Assembly: GCF_900142535.1 (NCBI RefSeq)
Contig: NZ_FRBE01000015.1
Coordinates: 24,471-88,470 of the forward strand
Source of the DNA: Fibrobacter sp. UWEL
Lineage (GTDB): Bacteria; Fibrobacterota; Fibrobacteria; Fibrobacterales; Fibrobacteraceae
Reading direction: 5' to 3'
Length of the DNA stretch: 64,000 bases
Shown: positions 39,508 through 50,200 of the stretch, piece after piece
Layout: each line of letters opens with the position of its first letter
How positions within the stretch are numbered: position 1 is the first letter of the stretch
Program-made: the position numbers and the translations under genes
The notes under the pieces: model-generated
The model's database searches: none
Seen by the model: the letters and a program-made list of their open reading frames with translations, nothing else
What the model was told of the DNA's origin: nothing

Positions 39508-41973
39508 ATGAATAAAGTTGTCTTTTTATTTGGCGTGTTATTTTTTAACACGTTGATTTTAGCTGATTGTATTGTTTATGAAAACAGAGCATATGCAGAG
39601 GCTGGTTATGCTGCTTACGAAAAGGAGTGTAAGGCGTATGGTGGCGGAGGAAGTGTTTTTCAAGGAAACATAAGCGTAAGTTCTCCGAACAACACCTGTA
39701 GTGGTGGATATGCTGATGATGCTTATGTGCTGAGAGTTTCATGCAATACATGTAACTCCACGGAAATGCTGAGAGACATACAAGAGAATAAGAAATACTG
39801 CAAGGAACAATGTAAGTCGGCACAAATGTATTGTTCACACACCCTGAATTCCTGGGGTAGCAATTTGTCAGGATCCATTGAATCATGTGGCTTAGTAGAC
39901 CACACTATTCCTGGTTGTTCAGAATCCAGTTCCTCAGCAAATTCTAGTTCTTCTTCCACACAAAGTAGTTCCTCATCTGAAGAAAATTATTCTTCTTCGG
40001 AGGAATATGGATTGGAATCCTCTAGCGATGGCTCTTGTGAATATGATTATTGTAAAGAAAGTTCTAGCTCTGAGGTGAGAAGTTCCAGTTCTGAAGAAAG
40101 CTCTAGCTCCGAGATAGGAATGTCTTCTTCATCCGAATCCAACTTAGTTACATGTTATACTTCAGATGGAAACGGTGGATGTAAGTTTTCTCGTTACGTC
40201 AGCAAGGTGAAACCGCTCATGCACGGCGAACCTTCTTTATCTGAAAATAATATGATTTTCTGTGAATACAAGGATAACAATATCCGAGTAGGTTATTTTG
40301 CAGATGTTGGTTATCCACAGCTCATTGAAGACCCTGAATTACCTTGGTATAAATGTTATTATGATGAATATAATTGTGGTAATTTAACATCTGCGGAAGC
40401 GAATCCAATCCCATCACTACATAATCCTTTTTATCAATGTTACATGAGTGAATTAGATGAAAATGGATGTAAAGAAAAAATCGGAGTATCAGTTTATGTT
40501 GACAAAAACCTTCAAATAACTGAGGGGACAATGAATTGGCTTCCCCAAAATGTTACACGAGAACAAATTATATCCATGGGCGATGAGATTGTTCGAATGG
40601 AAAGGTCTATGGTTGTATACTACAATGATAAACGATTAGGTACTGGGAGTTTGAGAAACATTAGCCCTCGAAATTTGGCAGGAGCTGTAGATTTTTGCAA
40701 TGACATCATAAGTGACTACGAGAGAAGGAATAAATCTAGTTCGTCCACACAAGTTTCAAGTTCCAGCGAAGGATCGTCGTCCTCTGTTGTTGAATCTAGT
40801 TCAAGTGAGATACTTTTTTCTTCAAGTTCTGAAAAATATCCTGAATCAAGTTCCTGCATCATCGAAGAAAGCAGTTCCTCCAGTTCTGTACCAGAAATAT
40901 TCATTGCAGATGGTTCTCAAGAATATACTCCAGAACAAATTTTCAATTCTGGCTTAGAGAATATGGAACAAGGTAAGTGCTATTCTTTGAACCCGGAAAG
41001 AGGTAGTGTTTCTGGGTGGAACATTAGCTACAATGCTCAAGACTCATGGTGGTGGCGAGAAGTTGATTGCGAAACAGGCGAAAAAACTGTTGAAAGTGGG
41101 ATAGGCGTTTGTGCCGCATTCTCTGGATCAATGCCGACAAGTACATCTTCTTGCTATTCTTACAATGGTTCCTGTTACAAATGTGATAATAGCAGGGATT
41201 ACGTAGATTGCAATGCCGATTGGCTATGGAAATATAACTTCCCATATCATGACTGGTTTAAGCAAGTTGATTGTTATGAAGAGGAAGATGATTACATTTG
41301 CTCTGATGTTGCCTCATTACAAAAGAAATCTTCAAAAGGGACTATTACCATCGATGACGGTGACGAAATCAAACAAAATGTGTTAAAAGAAACTTACTAT
41401 TTTGATGCTTTAGGTCGGTCCATGAGGAGAAAAGAAGCCTTTAGCGTAAAACGCCCGGTTTATATAATTCGACAAGAAAATGAGAACAGCCAAAAAAGGA
41501 ATATCTCAGGATCCAAGTATTTCAAAGCAATGCTAAAAACAATCAGTGGATCTGTTTCAGCTAATTCTTATGCGTCGTTCACATTTAGATCGAACTGTAC
41601 TGAAAAAAGATATACCACTTTATATATATCTATTGAATTAACTACCCCTGAAAGTTCAATTAATACAACTTTAGAAGGAGATGATTCAGTTTTGAAAAAC
41701 CATGAGTCAAAGCATAAAGCCATATATATAGATTATGGCAACAAAATATGGAATGAGCAGATGGAGGTATCTAGCCGATCAACAAATAAAGGTGTATGTA
41801 AATTGATTAAAGAAACGTATTGGACAATAGTAGAATCTGCATTTAGAAATATGTTAAATTTGCAGAATGTATGGGATGATGAAGATAGTAATAACATTAG
41901 TCATGCACGTATAGATGTAAACTATGAAATCAGCAAGTTGAAAAAAATATGGGACAACAACCCATGTAATTAA
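39508..41973 (+). CDS. Large Ser-rich secreted protein with HExxH motif
   Basis: 821 aa, signal peptide ending LILAD. An N-terminal Cys-rich domain (to about 150) is followed by two poly-Ser/Glu linkers (about 150-225 and 410-470) around a middle domain, a second Cys-rich domain (490-600) and a C-terminal domain. The latter contains NHESKHKAIYIDYGNKIW: HESKH at 732-736 fits the HExxH zinc motif. NNISHARID (His799) could supply the third ligand, a layout like DUF922-type secreted peptidases. Activity is inferred. Ser linkers are typical of Fibrobacter surface proteins. The gene is visibly more AT-rich than its neighbours. Confidence 0.65.
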   Translation: MNKVVFLFGVLFFNTLILADCIVYENRAYAEAGYAAYEKECKAYGGGGSVFQGNISVSSPNNTCSGGYADDAYVLRVSCNTCNSTEMLRDIQENKKYCKEQCKSAQMYCSHTLNSWGSNLSGSIESCGLVDHTIPGCSESSSSANSSSSSTQSSSSSEENYSSSEEYGLESSSDGSCEYDYCKESSSSEVRSSSSEESSSSEIGMSSSSESNLVTCYTSDGNGGCKFSRYVSKVKPLMHGEPSLSENNMIFCEYKDNNIRVGYFADVGYPQLIEDPELPWYKCYYDEYNCGNLTSAEANPIPSLHNPFYQCYMSELDENGCKEKIGVSVYVDKNLQITEGTMNWLPQNVTREQIISMGDEIVRMERSMVVYYNDKRLGTGSLRNISPRNLAGAVDFCNDIISDYERRNKSSSSTQVSSSSEGSSSSVVESSSSEILFSSSSEKYPESSSCIIEESSSSSSVPEIFIADGSQEYTPEQIFNSGLENMEQGKCYSLNPERGSVSGWNISYNAQDSWWWREVDCETGEKTVESGIGVCAAFSGSMPTSTSSCYSYNGSCYKCDNSRDYVDCNADWLWKYNFPYHDWFKQVDCYEEEDDYICSDVASLQKKSSKGTITIDDGDEIKQNVLKETYYFDALGRSMRRKEAFSVKRPVYIIRQENENSQKRNISGSKYFKAMLKTISGSVSANSYASFTFRSNCTEKRYTTLYISIELTTPESSINTTLEGDDSVLKNHESKHKAIYIDYGNKIWNEQMEVSSRSTNKGVCKLIKETYWTIVESAFRNMLNLQNVWDDEDSNNISHARIDVNYEISKLKKIWDNNPCN

Positions 41974-41980
41974 GATTGAC

Positions 41981-42472
41981 ATGAAAACTCTATTTCCTAT
42001 TCTCTGTGTAAGTGCAAGTGCTTTTGCGGCACCTGTGGAATTATGTGTCTCGTTTGAATGTGAAAATTGTTTTTCTGTGCATGTCATGAAGGCCGAATCT
42101 GTAGAAAATCCTCAATGGATGTTTAAAGACTCTGTTGAATGCGAATGCGGCATGTGGCTTGCGCCTTCTTTTGAAATTCCGGACTGGCCCGAAGCACTTC
42201 CTTCAGGGGCCGGAGGGTTATGCGCTTCCATAGGGAAGAAGGAATCGGTGATAAAGATGCCGCCAGTACCTGAAATAAAACTTAAAGAAGGAAACATTGT
42301 TTATTCTGCCTATATTAGCGACAATAAACAAGAAGTCACTTCCAAATTCAAACACGATGTGGACCTCTTATGGAAAACCCGTTTTATATGCCAAGGAAAC
42401 CTATCAAAGGATACCACTCTGGTTTATAAGATAAAGGCCAATCTGGTTGGAGAATGCTCTTCTAAAAAATAA
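41981..42472 (+). CDS. Secreted Cys-rich protein, unknown function
   Basis: 163 aa, signal peptide (MKTLFPILCVSASAFA). Eight or so Cys residues (ELCVSFECENCF, VECECGMW, GGLCASI, FICQGN, GECSSKK) suggest disulphides. It starts 7 bp after the Ser-rich protein and probably belongs to its operon, so it may be a partner or inhibitor; this is only positional. Confidence 0.6.
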   Translation: MKTLFPILCVSASAFAAPVELCVSFECENCFSVHVMKAESVENPQWMFKDSVECECGMWLAPSFEIPDWPEALPSGAGGLCASIGKKESVIKMPPVPEIKLKEGNIVYSAYISDNKQEVTSKFKHDVDLLWKTRFICQGNLSKDTTLVYKIKANLVGECSSKK

Positions 42473-42571
42473 TAAGAAAGTCGTTTGGTGCTTATGATAG
42501 AAAAATTTTGAATTCTAACAATTATCTATGTGCTTCATTTTTTATGGAGCACTTTTTCTATTTTACTTCTT

Positions 42572-43021
42572 ATGAAATATTTGGGGTTAGTTTTACTTTT
42601 ACCGGCTTTGCTGTTTGCGCAGATGAGCGAGGATCGTCCTAGTCATCCTTACATTAGATATCCCTATGCTCATGAGGGGCTTCTGTCTTACTGGTTTGAT
42701 GGCTGGAACATGGACTATAAGGAAGTTGATGTAGACGAGGTTATGCCCTTTTTGCTGGAGGATGAAAGATCACGTTCTTATGCCCGTGCAGGCAGTGTTG
42801 TGGGTTGGACGGGGGCCATTATGGCGATTGCAAGTCCCATACTTTTCTGCTCCAGTTTTGCCTTTATGGATCGTGTGCCTAACGAAGGCTATAGATATTC
42901 CAAGACATCGCAGGGAATTGCTATCTCCAGCGGCGTGATGTTTGTGGTAGGGCTGATCTTGTCACGACCTGTTAAGAACTATCTACTGAATAACGCCGCA
43001 GTTCAATATAACAAGGATTGA
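42572..43021 (+). CDS. Secreted/membrane protein, paralogue of the 36358 gene
   Basis: 149 aa from the ATG at 42572, where the signal peptide begins (MKYLGLVLLLPALLFAQM). It has a domain with MDYKEVDVDEVMPFLLEDER, two helices (VVGWTGAIMAIASPILFCSS, GIAISSGVMFVVGLILS) and a closing NYLLNNAAVQYNKD that matches NHYNAAIDIYNARL of the 36358 protein. Function unknown. Confidence 0.65.
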   Translation: MKYLGLVLLLPALLFAQMSEDRPSHPYIRYPYAHEGLLSYWFDGWNMDYKEVDVDEVMPFLLEDERSRSYARAGSVVGWTGAIMAIASPILFCSSFAFMDRVPNEGYRYSKTSQGIAISSGVMFVVGLILSRPVKNYLLNNAAVQYNKD

Positions 43022-43071
43022 TTTTTGACGAAATAAAAATTCGTCTTCGCAGACTTTTTTGTCTTCTGACC

Positions 43072-43557
43072 CTATTCCTCAAAGGGTGATTTTTTCCAGT
43101 CGGCGCGGCTTGGCATCGGCTTCGGAACTTGCAGATTCTTGGGGATGGGGTGCCGCCAGTTTGTGTGGGTGATAATTTCCGGCAGGAAGTTCTGTATGTA
43201 GAATGTGGGGTCAATTTTTACGGTGGCATGAGTGCCCGTGCAGGGGGAGTTTTCGTCCCTATTGTCTAATAGCACCTTGGCTAAAAAGGAACGTTTTTCC
43301 CATTGGTAGTCATCACCGAATTCCTCGATTCCGTAAATGCGTTCGCCTTTCTTGGCTACGAATTCGATTTTGCAGCTGGATTCCATGTTTTTGTAATGGC
43401 ATTTTTTGCCGGAACAGAGGAATTGTCCGTTTGCGTAAAAGTCGTAGGCCTGATTGTCATCTGCGGATACATAGATCGTCTGCCAGGAGCTAAAGATGCC
43501 TGCCTGGACACTTACGGCAAGAAATGCTGCAATAATGATGTGTGCTGGCTTAATCAT
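43072..43557 (-). CDS. Secreted protein, unknown function
   Basis: 161 aa, signal peptide ending SVQAG. The beta-rich body has four Cys (FLCSGKKCHYKNMESSCKIE, SPCTGTH). It ends MPSRADWKKSPFEE, a W-x-x-S-P motif like those at the mature N-termini of the 16019 and 36358 proteins. The start overlaps the previous stop on its strand by one base (TAATG), so it is coupled to the gene upstream. Confidence 0.6.
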   Translation of the reverse strand: MIKPAHIIIAAFLAVSVQAGIFSSWQTIYVSADDNQAYDFYANGQFLCSGKKCHYKNMESSCKIEFVAKKGERIYGIEEFGDDYQWEKRSFLAKVLLDNRDENSPCTGTHATVKIDPTFYIQNFLPEIITHTNWRHPIPKNLQVPKPMPSRADWKKSPFEE

Positions 43558-44732
43558 TAGTAACCTATGGTAGTCTTGAAACCGATGCCCTGTATCTTGT
43601 GGCCTTCGATGTGGTAAGTGTTCCTGAAGTATTCAAGTCCTATGCGGACTGTCCATCGCCCGTAGCGATTGAACTGATAGCCTGCGCCTAGGGACAGGAT
43701 GCCGCCTAAAGCGCTTTGCGTGTCTTCCTTTTTATCGGTTTTAGGATTGACCGCCGTGTAGTTGGTGCTGGAAAATCCTATTCCGCCGTATACATAGGGT
43801 GTGTTATTGCCGTGGAAGAAAATGGGTGCTACCAGATTTAATCCCATGGATAAGACGGTTGTGTCTCTTGAAGCGTATCCGCGTAGATCAAAGTAGGTTC
43901 CCACCATGACATAGGTAAAGTCATGCCAGGCGGTCAAGGTTAAGTTTTCTACCACCTTGATGTCCTTGAATAGCAAATCCAGACCAAATGCGAATGCGAC
44001 GCGAGTGGTCCTTCCTACGGAATCCAGGTCGGGCTTGTTTTCAAAGTTGCTGGGGAGATTGGTGTATTCGTAATTGCTGGATGCGTGGGTGGCCGCGGTG
44101 GGTTGAAAGTTCGATTCCTTTACGTATACTGGGTATTCTGCATCATAGAAACTTTTGGGATTGCTGCCTTTTTTGCCTGTACCCATGGAGTTCGCCACGC
44201 GGAAAAGGATTGGGGCGATGTCTTCGGGGATGATGGCCATATATTCATCATGCCAGATGAGGTCTTCGGTTTCGGAGTCCTTCATGGCGAAGGCGAACTG
44301 CATGCCGCTTCCGTTTTCCTTGACGGTAATGAACAGGACGTAGGGGCAGCCCTTTTTTCTGGCGATGTTTGTAATGACGGGGACGGATGCTGTCCTTACA
44401 TAGGGTGATTCCTTGTCGGCGGCCTTGAGCCTGTAGCGTCCAACCTCCTTCACATACTGGGTGAATGTCTGGGTGATGTATCTTTGATAGTCCGGATGCA
44501 GTCCCTTTGCATCCAGATAGGGGATAAAGACCATTTCCTCGGAACGATCGACACCGCCCTCTTCATCAAAGACGTTAGCGAAATATTCCTCGAGCAGCAT
44601 TCCTGGCAGAAAGAGCAACACTTCGGCTACGGTTTTGCCTACTGACGAAGCATCACTTTTTGCGAAGGTGTTTCCTGCGGAAAAAAGAATGACCAAAGAA
44701 AAAACGATACTATAAAAAATATTAGAACGCAT
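43557..44732 (-). CDS. Secreted two-domain protein with C-terminal beta-barrel
   Basis: 391 aa, signal peptide ending NTFAKS. The N-terminal half (about 65-185) has VFIPYLDAKGLHPDYQRYIT, VITNIARKKGCPYVLFITVK and SETEDLIWHDEY, reminiscent of TolB-N/CsgG-like lipoprotein domains. The C-terminal half is a barrel of alternating strands with YVYGGIGFSS and LSLGAGYQFNRYGRWTVRIG, ending in KTTIGY. Function unknown; the first gene of a coupled pair. Confidence 0.65.
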   Translation of the reverse strand: MRSNIFYSIVFSLVILFSAGNTFAKSDASSVGKTVAEVLLFLPGMLLEEYFANVFDEEGGVDRSEEMVFIPYLDAKGLHPDYQRYITQTFTQYVKEVGRYRLKAADKESPYVRTASVPVITNIARKKGCPYVLFITVKENGSGMQFAFAMKDSETEDLIWHDEYMAIIPEDIAPILFRVANSMGTGKKGSNPKSFYDAEYPVYVKESNFQPTAATHASSNYEYTNLPSNFENKPDLDSVGRTTRVAFAFGLDLLFKDIKVVENLTLTAWHDFTYVMVGTYFDLRGYASRDTTVLSMGLNLVAPIFFHGNNTPYVYGGIGFSSTNYTAVNPKTDKKEDTQSALGGILSLGAGYQFNRYGRWTVRIGLEYFRNTYHIEGHKIQGIGFKTTIGY

Positions 44733-44782
44733 AATAACCCCCGCTAGTATTTTTAAAAACTAGCAAATACTACTGGACGGGA

Positions 44783-44815
44783 AAATAAAAAGAGCGGCCT
44801 TTTTTTAGGTCGCCC
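44783..44815 (-). terminator. Terminator after murJ
   Basis: On the minus strand GCGACC and GGCCGC arms (one G-U) flank an A-rich loop and are followed by TCTTTTTATTTT. Confidence 0.6.
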
Positions 44816-44830
44816 ATAGTTTATTCTGGA

Positions 44831-46414
44831 CTATTTCTTCAAATGAAGTTTTCTCAGGAACTTTCCAAGGAGTTCGTTGAGGATATCGCCGGCGTCCTTG
44901 CTGCCCAAAAGTTTCTGGACGAACAGGGTCACGCAAAGCAGGATGACGCCTGCAATGCAGCTGTAGACCACGAGTACCATGAGGCTAGTACTGCGGACGA
45001 ATTCTCCCGTCACATGGTCCAGTCCCAATGCCGCAAAGATCATGATGCCTAACGCCACGAGGGCGCGGGCCATATTCATGAGCGCATTTTTCATACCGTC
45101 GGTACCGTTCTTGCGGGCCCACATAAAGATCATGGAAATCACCTGCAGCAGGGCGCCGGTGGCGCCTACGATAGGCACACTCTTGATGCCAAGAGGTTCC
45201 GCCAGCAGGATGTAGGCGGGGATGGTAGCCGCAAAGATTCCAGTGTTCAAGAGGGTGGGCAGCCACATGCGTTCTGCAGCGTAGAAGCTACGGACCAGAA
45301 CCGCCTGGAGGCAAAGGCCTAGGGATACGGGCAAGTACCAGCGGAGAATTTCAGTAATGGCTTCGGTGGTTTCGCGATGGAAGGCGCCACGTTCAAACAG
45401 GATTCGAACAGCGGGGAAGGAGAGAGCCCATACGGCAACCACTGCGGGGATCAGGATGCAGAACATGCGGCTTAAACTCTTCCAGATTTTTTCGTTCAGC
45501 TGCTTGATCTGACCTTCCTTCACAAGGCGGGCCATGTCAGGGTAGCTGGTGACGGAAACGGAGAATCCGAAGACTGCCACCAGCGTGTACATGACGCGAT
45601 AGGCGTAATTGAGGCTGGAGATACCGCTGCCGCCAAAGCTGGAACCGAAGCTACGGATGATGAATTCCAGACCGAACATGGAGCCCACGCCCAGAGACAT
45701 AGGAAGCATCATCTTGAAATAGCGAATGATATCGGTATGCTTAGGCTGTAAAATCAGTTCGTACTTTACGCCGCCACGCTTGGCGCCAAAAATCTGCAGG
45801 GCGAAAAATCCGATGAAGCTTCCAACGGGAACACCCCAGGCGAAACCTTCTAGACCGTAGTCGGTTCCGTTCATACGTCCCAGGAGAATGCCTGCCAGGC
45901 CGCCTCCTACGATAGCTACGTTATAGATCAAGCCCGTGAGGGAGGGAATCAGGAACTGCTTGCGGGTGTGCTGCACGGCCACCAGGATGCTACCCACGAA
46001 GATGAAAATCTGACCCGGCAAGATGATGCGTCCGTAATAGGTGGCGCGCTCAATAAGCTCGGGAGTTGCCCCGCTGGTGGTGAGCAGCTGTAAAAGTTCC
46101 GGCATGAAGATAAAGGCGGGTACCACCAAAATGAGCAATGCCATGCCGAAGGTGTTCAGCACGTTGCTGAAGAACTTCCAGCTTTTCTCTTCATCACCGG
46201 CTACCTTGTACCCGGTGAAGATGGGAATAAAGATAATGGAAAGAAAGCCGGTGCTTACCACATGATTCAGGATGTCGGGAATCATGAAGGCCAAATCCAG
46301 GGCGTTTTTCTCCAGGGACACGCCGGCGGCGTGGGCCAAAAGCATTTCACGGAAGATTCCCAGCACGCGGCTGAGCAGCATACTTACGGCGACAATAATG
46401 GCGGCTTTATTCAT
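44831..46414 (-). CDS. murJ: Lipid II flippase MurJ
   Basis: 527 aa, about 14 membrane helices. The N-terminus MNKAAIIVAVSMLLSRVLGIFREM has the conserved RxxGxxRE motif, and FIPIFTGYK, LLLGR-type loops, ILFERGAFHRETT and LRWYLPVSLGLCLQAVLVRSFYA are MurJ blocks. It flips lipid-linked peptidoglycan precursor across the inner membrane. Divergent from the next gene, 36 bp away. Confidence 0.94.
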   Translation of the reverse strand: MNKAAIIVAVSMLLSRVLGIFREMLLAHAAGVSLEKNALDLAFMIPDILNHVVSTGFLSIIFIPIFTGYKVAGDEEKSWKFFSNVLNTFGMALLILVVPAFIFMPELLQLLTTSGATPELIERATYYGRIILPGQIFIFVGSILVAVQHTRKQFLIPSLTGLIYNVAIVGGGLAGILLGRMNGTDYGLEGFAWGVPVGSFIGFFALQIFGAKRGGVKYELILQPKHTDIIRYFKMMLPMSLGVGSMFGLEFIIRSFGSSFGGSGISSLNYAYRVMYTLVAVFGFSVSVTSYPDMARLVKEGQIKQLNEKIWKSLSRMFCILIPAVVAVWALSFPAVRILFERGAFHRETTEAITEILRWYLPVSLGLCLQAVLVRSFYAAERMWLPTLLNTGIFAATIPAYILLAEPLGIKSVPIVGATGALLQVISMIFMWARKNGTDGMKNALMNMARALVALGIMIFAALGLDHVTGEFVRSTSLMVLVVYSCIAGVILLCVTLFVQKLLGSKDAGDILNELLGKFLRKLHLKK

Positions 46415-46450
46415 AAAGACAAAATTAGAAACTTTTGTATATTTGTTTAT

Positions 46451-47161
46451 ATGAAAAAGATTTTTGTATTAATTCCCTTTGCACTTGTTGCCGCCGGCTT
46501 TGCCCAGGACAACGTCGATGAATACGAAGACTTCCAGCCAGAGGACAATGGCGTTCCCATGGAAACTTCCTCCGCTGAATCTTCTACCGAAGTTTCCTCC
46601 AGTGACGCTTACGGTGCTAGCGCCTCTACGGGAGTGCGCCAGGCTCCTGCTGAAAATTCTGACCTGCCCAAGGAAAAGCGCCCCACCTATAACTTCAAGA
46701 GTTACGGTCTGGGCGTAAGCGTCTGGCACAACTGGGAAGATTCCAAGATCAACCCCAAGCGCGACTGGACCCAGGGTTTCGTACTCCATTACGGCCGTAT
46801 CTGGGAAATGACCCACAATGGCGCCATCACCTTGATGGACAATACCCAGTTCTCCTGGGGAGATGGGGATTTCCAGTGGTCCGAAGTGGCTCGTATCGGC
46901 GGTCGTTACTACTTTAACGACGAGTCGATTTCTCCGTTCCTGGGGGCAGGCATTGGTCTTGGCTTCCAGTGGGATACCCACATGAGTGGTGACGATATTT
47001 TCGCTTTCGGCCTGGCCGGTGGTGCCGAGGTTGGCGTGACTATATTCAAAACTTCTAAAACACAGCTTGAAATAGGTTGTTCCTATGACTTCGTCACGGA
47101 TTACATCGATTTCGGCGAACTGTTCGGTTCCTTCAATTTCTATCTCGCAGTGAACTACTAA
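46451..47161 (+). CDS. Secreted outer-membrane-type protein, unknown function
   Basis: 236 aa from the ATG at 46451 (signal peptide IFVLIPFALVAAGFAQD). An acidic/Ser linker (FQPEDNGVPMETSSAESSTE) runs to about residue 80, then a barrel-like domain with LGVSVWHNWEDSKINPKRDW, GGRYYFNDESISPFLGAGIG and a final FGELFGSFNFYLAVNY (terminal Tyr). Function unknown. Confidence 0.65.
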   Translation: MKKIFVLIPFALVAAGFAQDNVDEYEDFQPEDNGVPMETSSAESSTEVSSSDAYGASASTGVRQAPAENSDLPKEKRPTYNFKSYGLGVSVWHNWEDSKINPKRDWTQGFVLHYGRIWEMTHNGAITLMDNTQFSWGDGDFQWSEVARIGGRYYFNDESISPFLGAGIGLGFQWDTHMSGDDIFAFGLAGGAEVGVTIFKTSKTQLEIGCSYDFVTDYIDFGELFGSFNFYLAVNY

Positions 47162-47247
47162 TAAAGGGAATCGCTGTGGTTTTCGTGACGTTCGGCAGGG
47201 CTGCCGAGCGTCATTTTTTATATTTGGGCGGACTAAATAGAGGTTTT

Positions 47248-50200
47248 ATGAGACTGTGGAAGAATTCAGGGATTATCCCGTTTCTCCTGGCCGCTTTCTG
47301 TACGTCTTTCGTGCAGATGGGTCTTTTTATTGTTTTTCAGCGTTGGCTGTCTTTTTCCTTTGTGGGCCCCAGCTTTTTCTGGCGCAGCATGTTGCTCCAG
47401 TTTGCGCTTTTCGTACCCTGCATCTTCATGATGCCGGCTACCAGCTACTTTACTAGCCGTTTCCGCAAGAGTCGCGTCATGGCCTGGTCTTCCGTGGGCA
47501 TGGCGGTCTCCCTGATTCCTATTTCCATCCTGTTTGGCCTGGATATTGGCTGGGTTGCTTTCGGTCTTGTTCTTCTTTTTGGCATTTTTTACGCAATTTT
47601 CACTCCCGCAAAGCTGGCTATTATTCGCGAAATTGTGGGGGAGGAACATCTGGCTAGTGCTAACGCCTGGCAGATGGTGTTCTCCGTCCTGGGTATCGCC
47701 AGCGTGTCCTGCCTTACGGTGGGCTACCTGCCGGAAATGACTTCCGCCGAGGCTGCCGTCGTCCAGGAAATCAACCTGCCCAAGGCCGCCTTCAGTTTCT
47801 CCCTGCTGCCTTACGTGTTCCTGGGGGTGAGTGTCCTTTCTGCGGTGCTCTGCTTCTTTATTCGTGTGGGTAGCGCTCAGGCGGATTCCAAGTTCCGCTC
47901 TCCCAAGCGCATTTTTACCGCCACATGGTCTATCCCGCTGGTGCGTCTTTCCATCTTAGGCCTGTCCATCTTCTGGGCTATTTCCCAGCTGTTCCTCATG
48001 CTGTCCCAGGACCTTACCGGCGAACACCTGGTCAGCCTTTTCCAGGGTTCCCTGATTCTTACCGCCGTAGGTTACATTGTGGGTTCCTTGGCCGCAGCTC
48101 GTGCGTCTCGTAATTTTTATGAGACCGGGATGATTCCCTTTGCAGTGGTGGCTGCCGCCATCATTTCCTTTGCGCTGCCCTTTGTGGAAAACAAGATTAT
48201 CCTGTCCGTCATGTATGCAATCCTTGGCTTTGTGGCAGGTACCCTCTTTGTTCTCCTGAGGACCATTATCCAGCATTACGCCAAGCCGGAAGCTTCCGGA
48301 CGTGTCCATTCTGTATCTTCCATGATCCAGATGAGCGTCATGTTCGTATTCCTGGGGGCACAATGCCTGCTGTTGGCTTTCACGGATTTGGATCTCCAGC
48401 AGTTGTTCCCCATTGTGGGCGTGATTCTTACCATCTGTTTCTGGCTGACCTTGCGCAAGACTCCCATGGCACTTTTGCGTGCCGGTCTTCGCTTTGCCTT
48501 TGCCTTCGTCTTTAGATACCGCGTGAATGTGATGGGCGTGCAGAACATTCCTGAAACAGGTCCTGTTTTGCTGATCGGCCCCCACTTCAGCTATATCGAC
48601 TGGGCCGTTCTTCAGATCGCTAGCCCTAGACCCCTGCGGATCGCAAGTAATCGAAACACTTTTGCCGACTGGTACCAGCGCTGGTTATTCCACGGCAAGT
48701 TCCTCATTCCCATTAACCGCCGTGATCCAAAGCCTGCAATGGAAGAGATCAACAAGGCGCTGAAGAATGGGGAAGTGGTGGTGATTTTCCCGGAAGGTGA
48801 AGTTTCCAAGTCACCCTTCATTTCCAAGTTCTCCCTGAACTACCACGACGCCGTGGCAGATACAGAAGCCCAGATTGTGCCTTTCTATATCCAGGGCCTG
48901 TGGGGGAGCCGTTATAGCCACGCCAACGAATGCGTGAACCGTCCTCAGGCATTTAACCGAACCGTAAGTGTGGGTTTCTCCAAGCCGGTTCCTCACCAAA
49001 CTTCCGAAGAGCAGATTCGCGCGGATATCCAGCTGTTGAGCGCCGATGTCTGGAACATGGCCATGAGCTATTCCAAGACTATTGTGCCCCTCTGGTTCAG
49101 GGCTATGCGCAAGCGTCGCAATCGACCCATCCTGATCGATCCTGCAGGTAAGCATGTTTCCGGTCATGGCATGATCCGTCTTTGCCATCAGTTCGGCAAC
49201 CGTATTCGTGCAGTGGCCAGGAGCGACAAGCGTGTGGGCTTCATGCTTCCCACCAGCCGCGATGCCGCCCTAGGTATCTTGTCTATCTTGGGAACGGGCA
49301 AGACTTCCGTCAATTTGAACTACACCGCTCCGGTGGATACGGTTCTTGGCTGCATCGACAAGTCTGAAGTTACTACGGTGGTGACCACCCGCGCCTTCTT
49401 TGACAAGCTGTGCGGTAAGAACGCCGCCTTCGCCGAAGTGGCAGACGTCTGCAAGATGATTTATCTGGACGAGGAAGAAGCCAAGATTGGTCTGATTTCC
49501 CGTCTGCTGGAAAGCGCCATGGTGAAGGTGGTTCCGGGTAGGCTTCTGCAGTTCATGTGGTTCAATTCCGCAAAGCTGGACGATGACGCCATCATCCTGT
49601 TTAGCTCCGGTTCTGAAGGCACCCCGAAGGGTGTGGAACTGACCCACTTCAACATTATTGCCAATGCCCAGCAGTGCGACTACATCGTGAAGCTACACCG
49701 CGGGGATGTGATGACGGCGCTACTTCCGCTGTTCCATTCCTTCGGGTTTACCATGACCTTCATGATGTCCTTGCTGGATGCAGTCCCCATGGTGCTGTGT
49801 CCCGACCCGACGGACATCAAGACTCTGGCCCGCGTCTGCGCTCAGTACAAGACGACTATCCTCATGGGTACGCCGACCTTCCTGCGCGCTATCGCTATCA
49901 ACCGTTGGGTCCACCCCATGTGTCTGGATTCCATCCGCATGATTGTGGCGGGTGCAGAAAAGCTCCGTCCCGAAATGCGCGATGCCTTCAAGCTGAAGTT
50001 CGGTAAGGATATTTACGAAGCTTACGGTTGTACGGAACTGTCCCCGCTGGCAACCCTCAATGCACCCAACGTGCTGCTAGATGACTTCCTGACCATGTGC
50101 AAGTGCAGCGATACTTCTAGTATCGGCCAGATCATTCCTGGTTCCGTCGGGGCCATTATCGATCCCGATACCAACGAGTTCCTGGATTCCGCTAGTGAAG

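Noticed and set aside
39924..40130. Tandem AGTTCTTCT-like units as a CRISPR or VNTR array
   Set aside because: These encode poly-Ser linkers of the secreted protein; there are no spacers or regular unit length.
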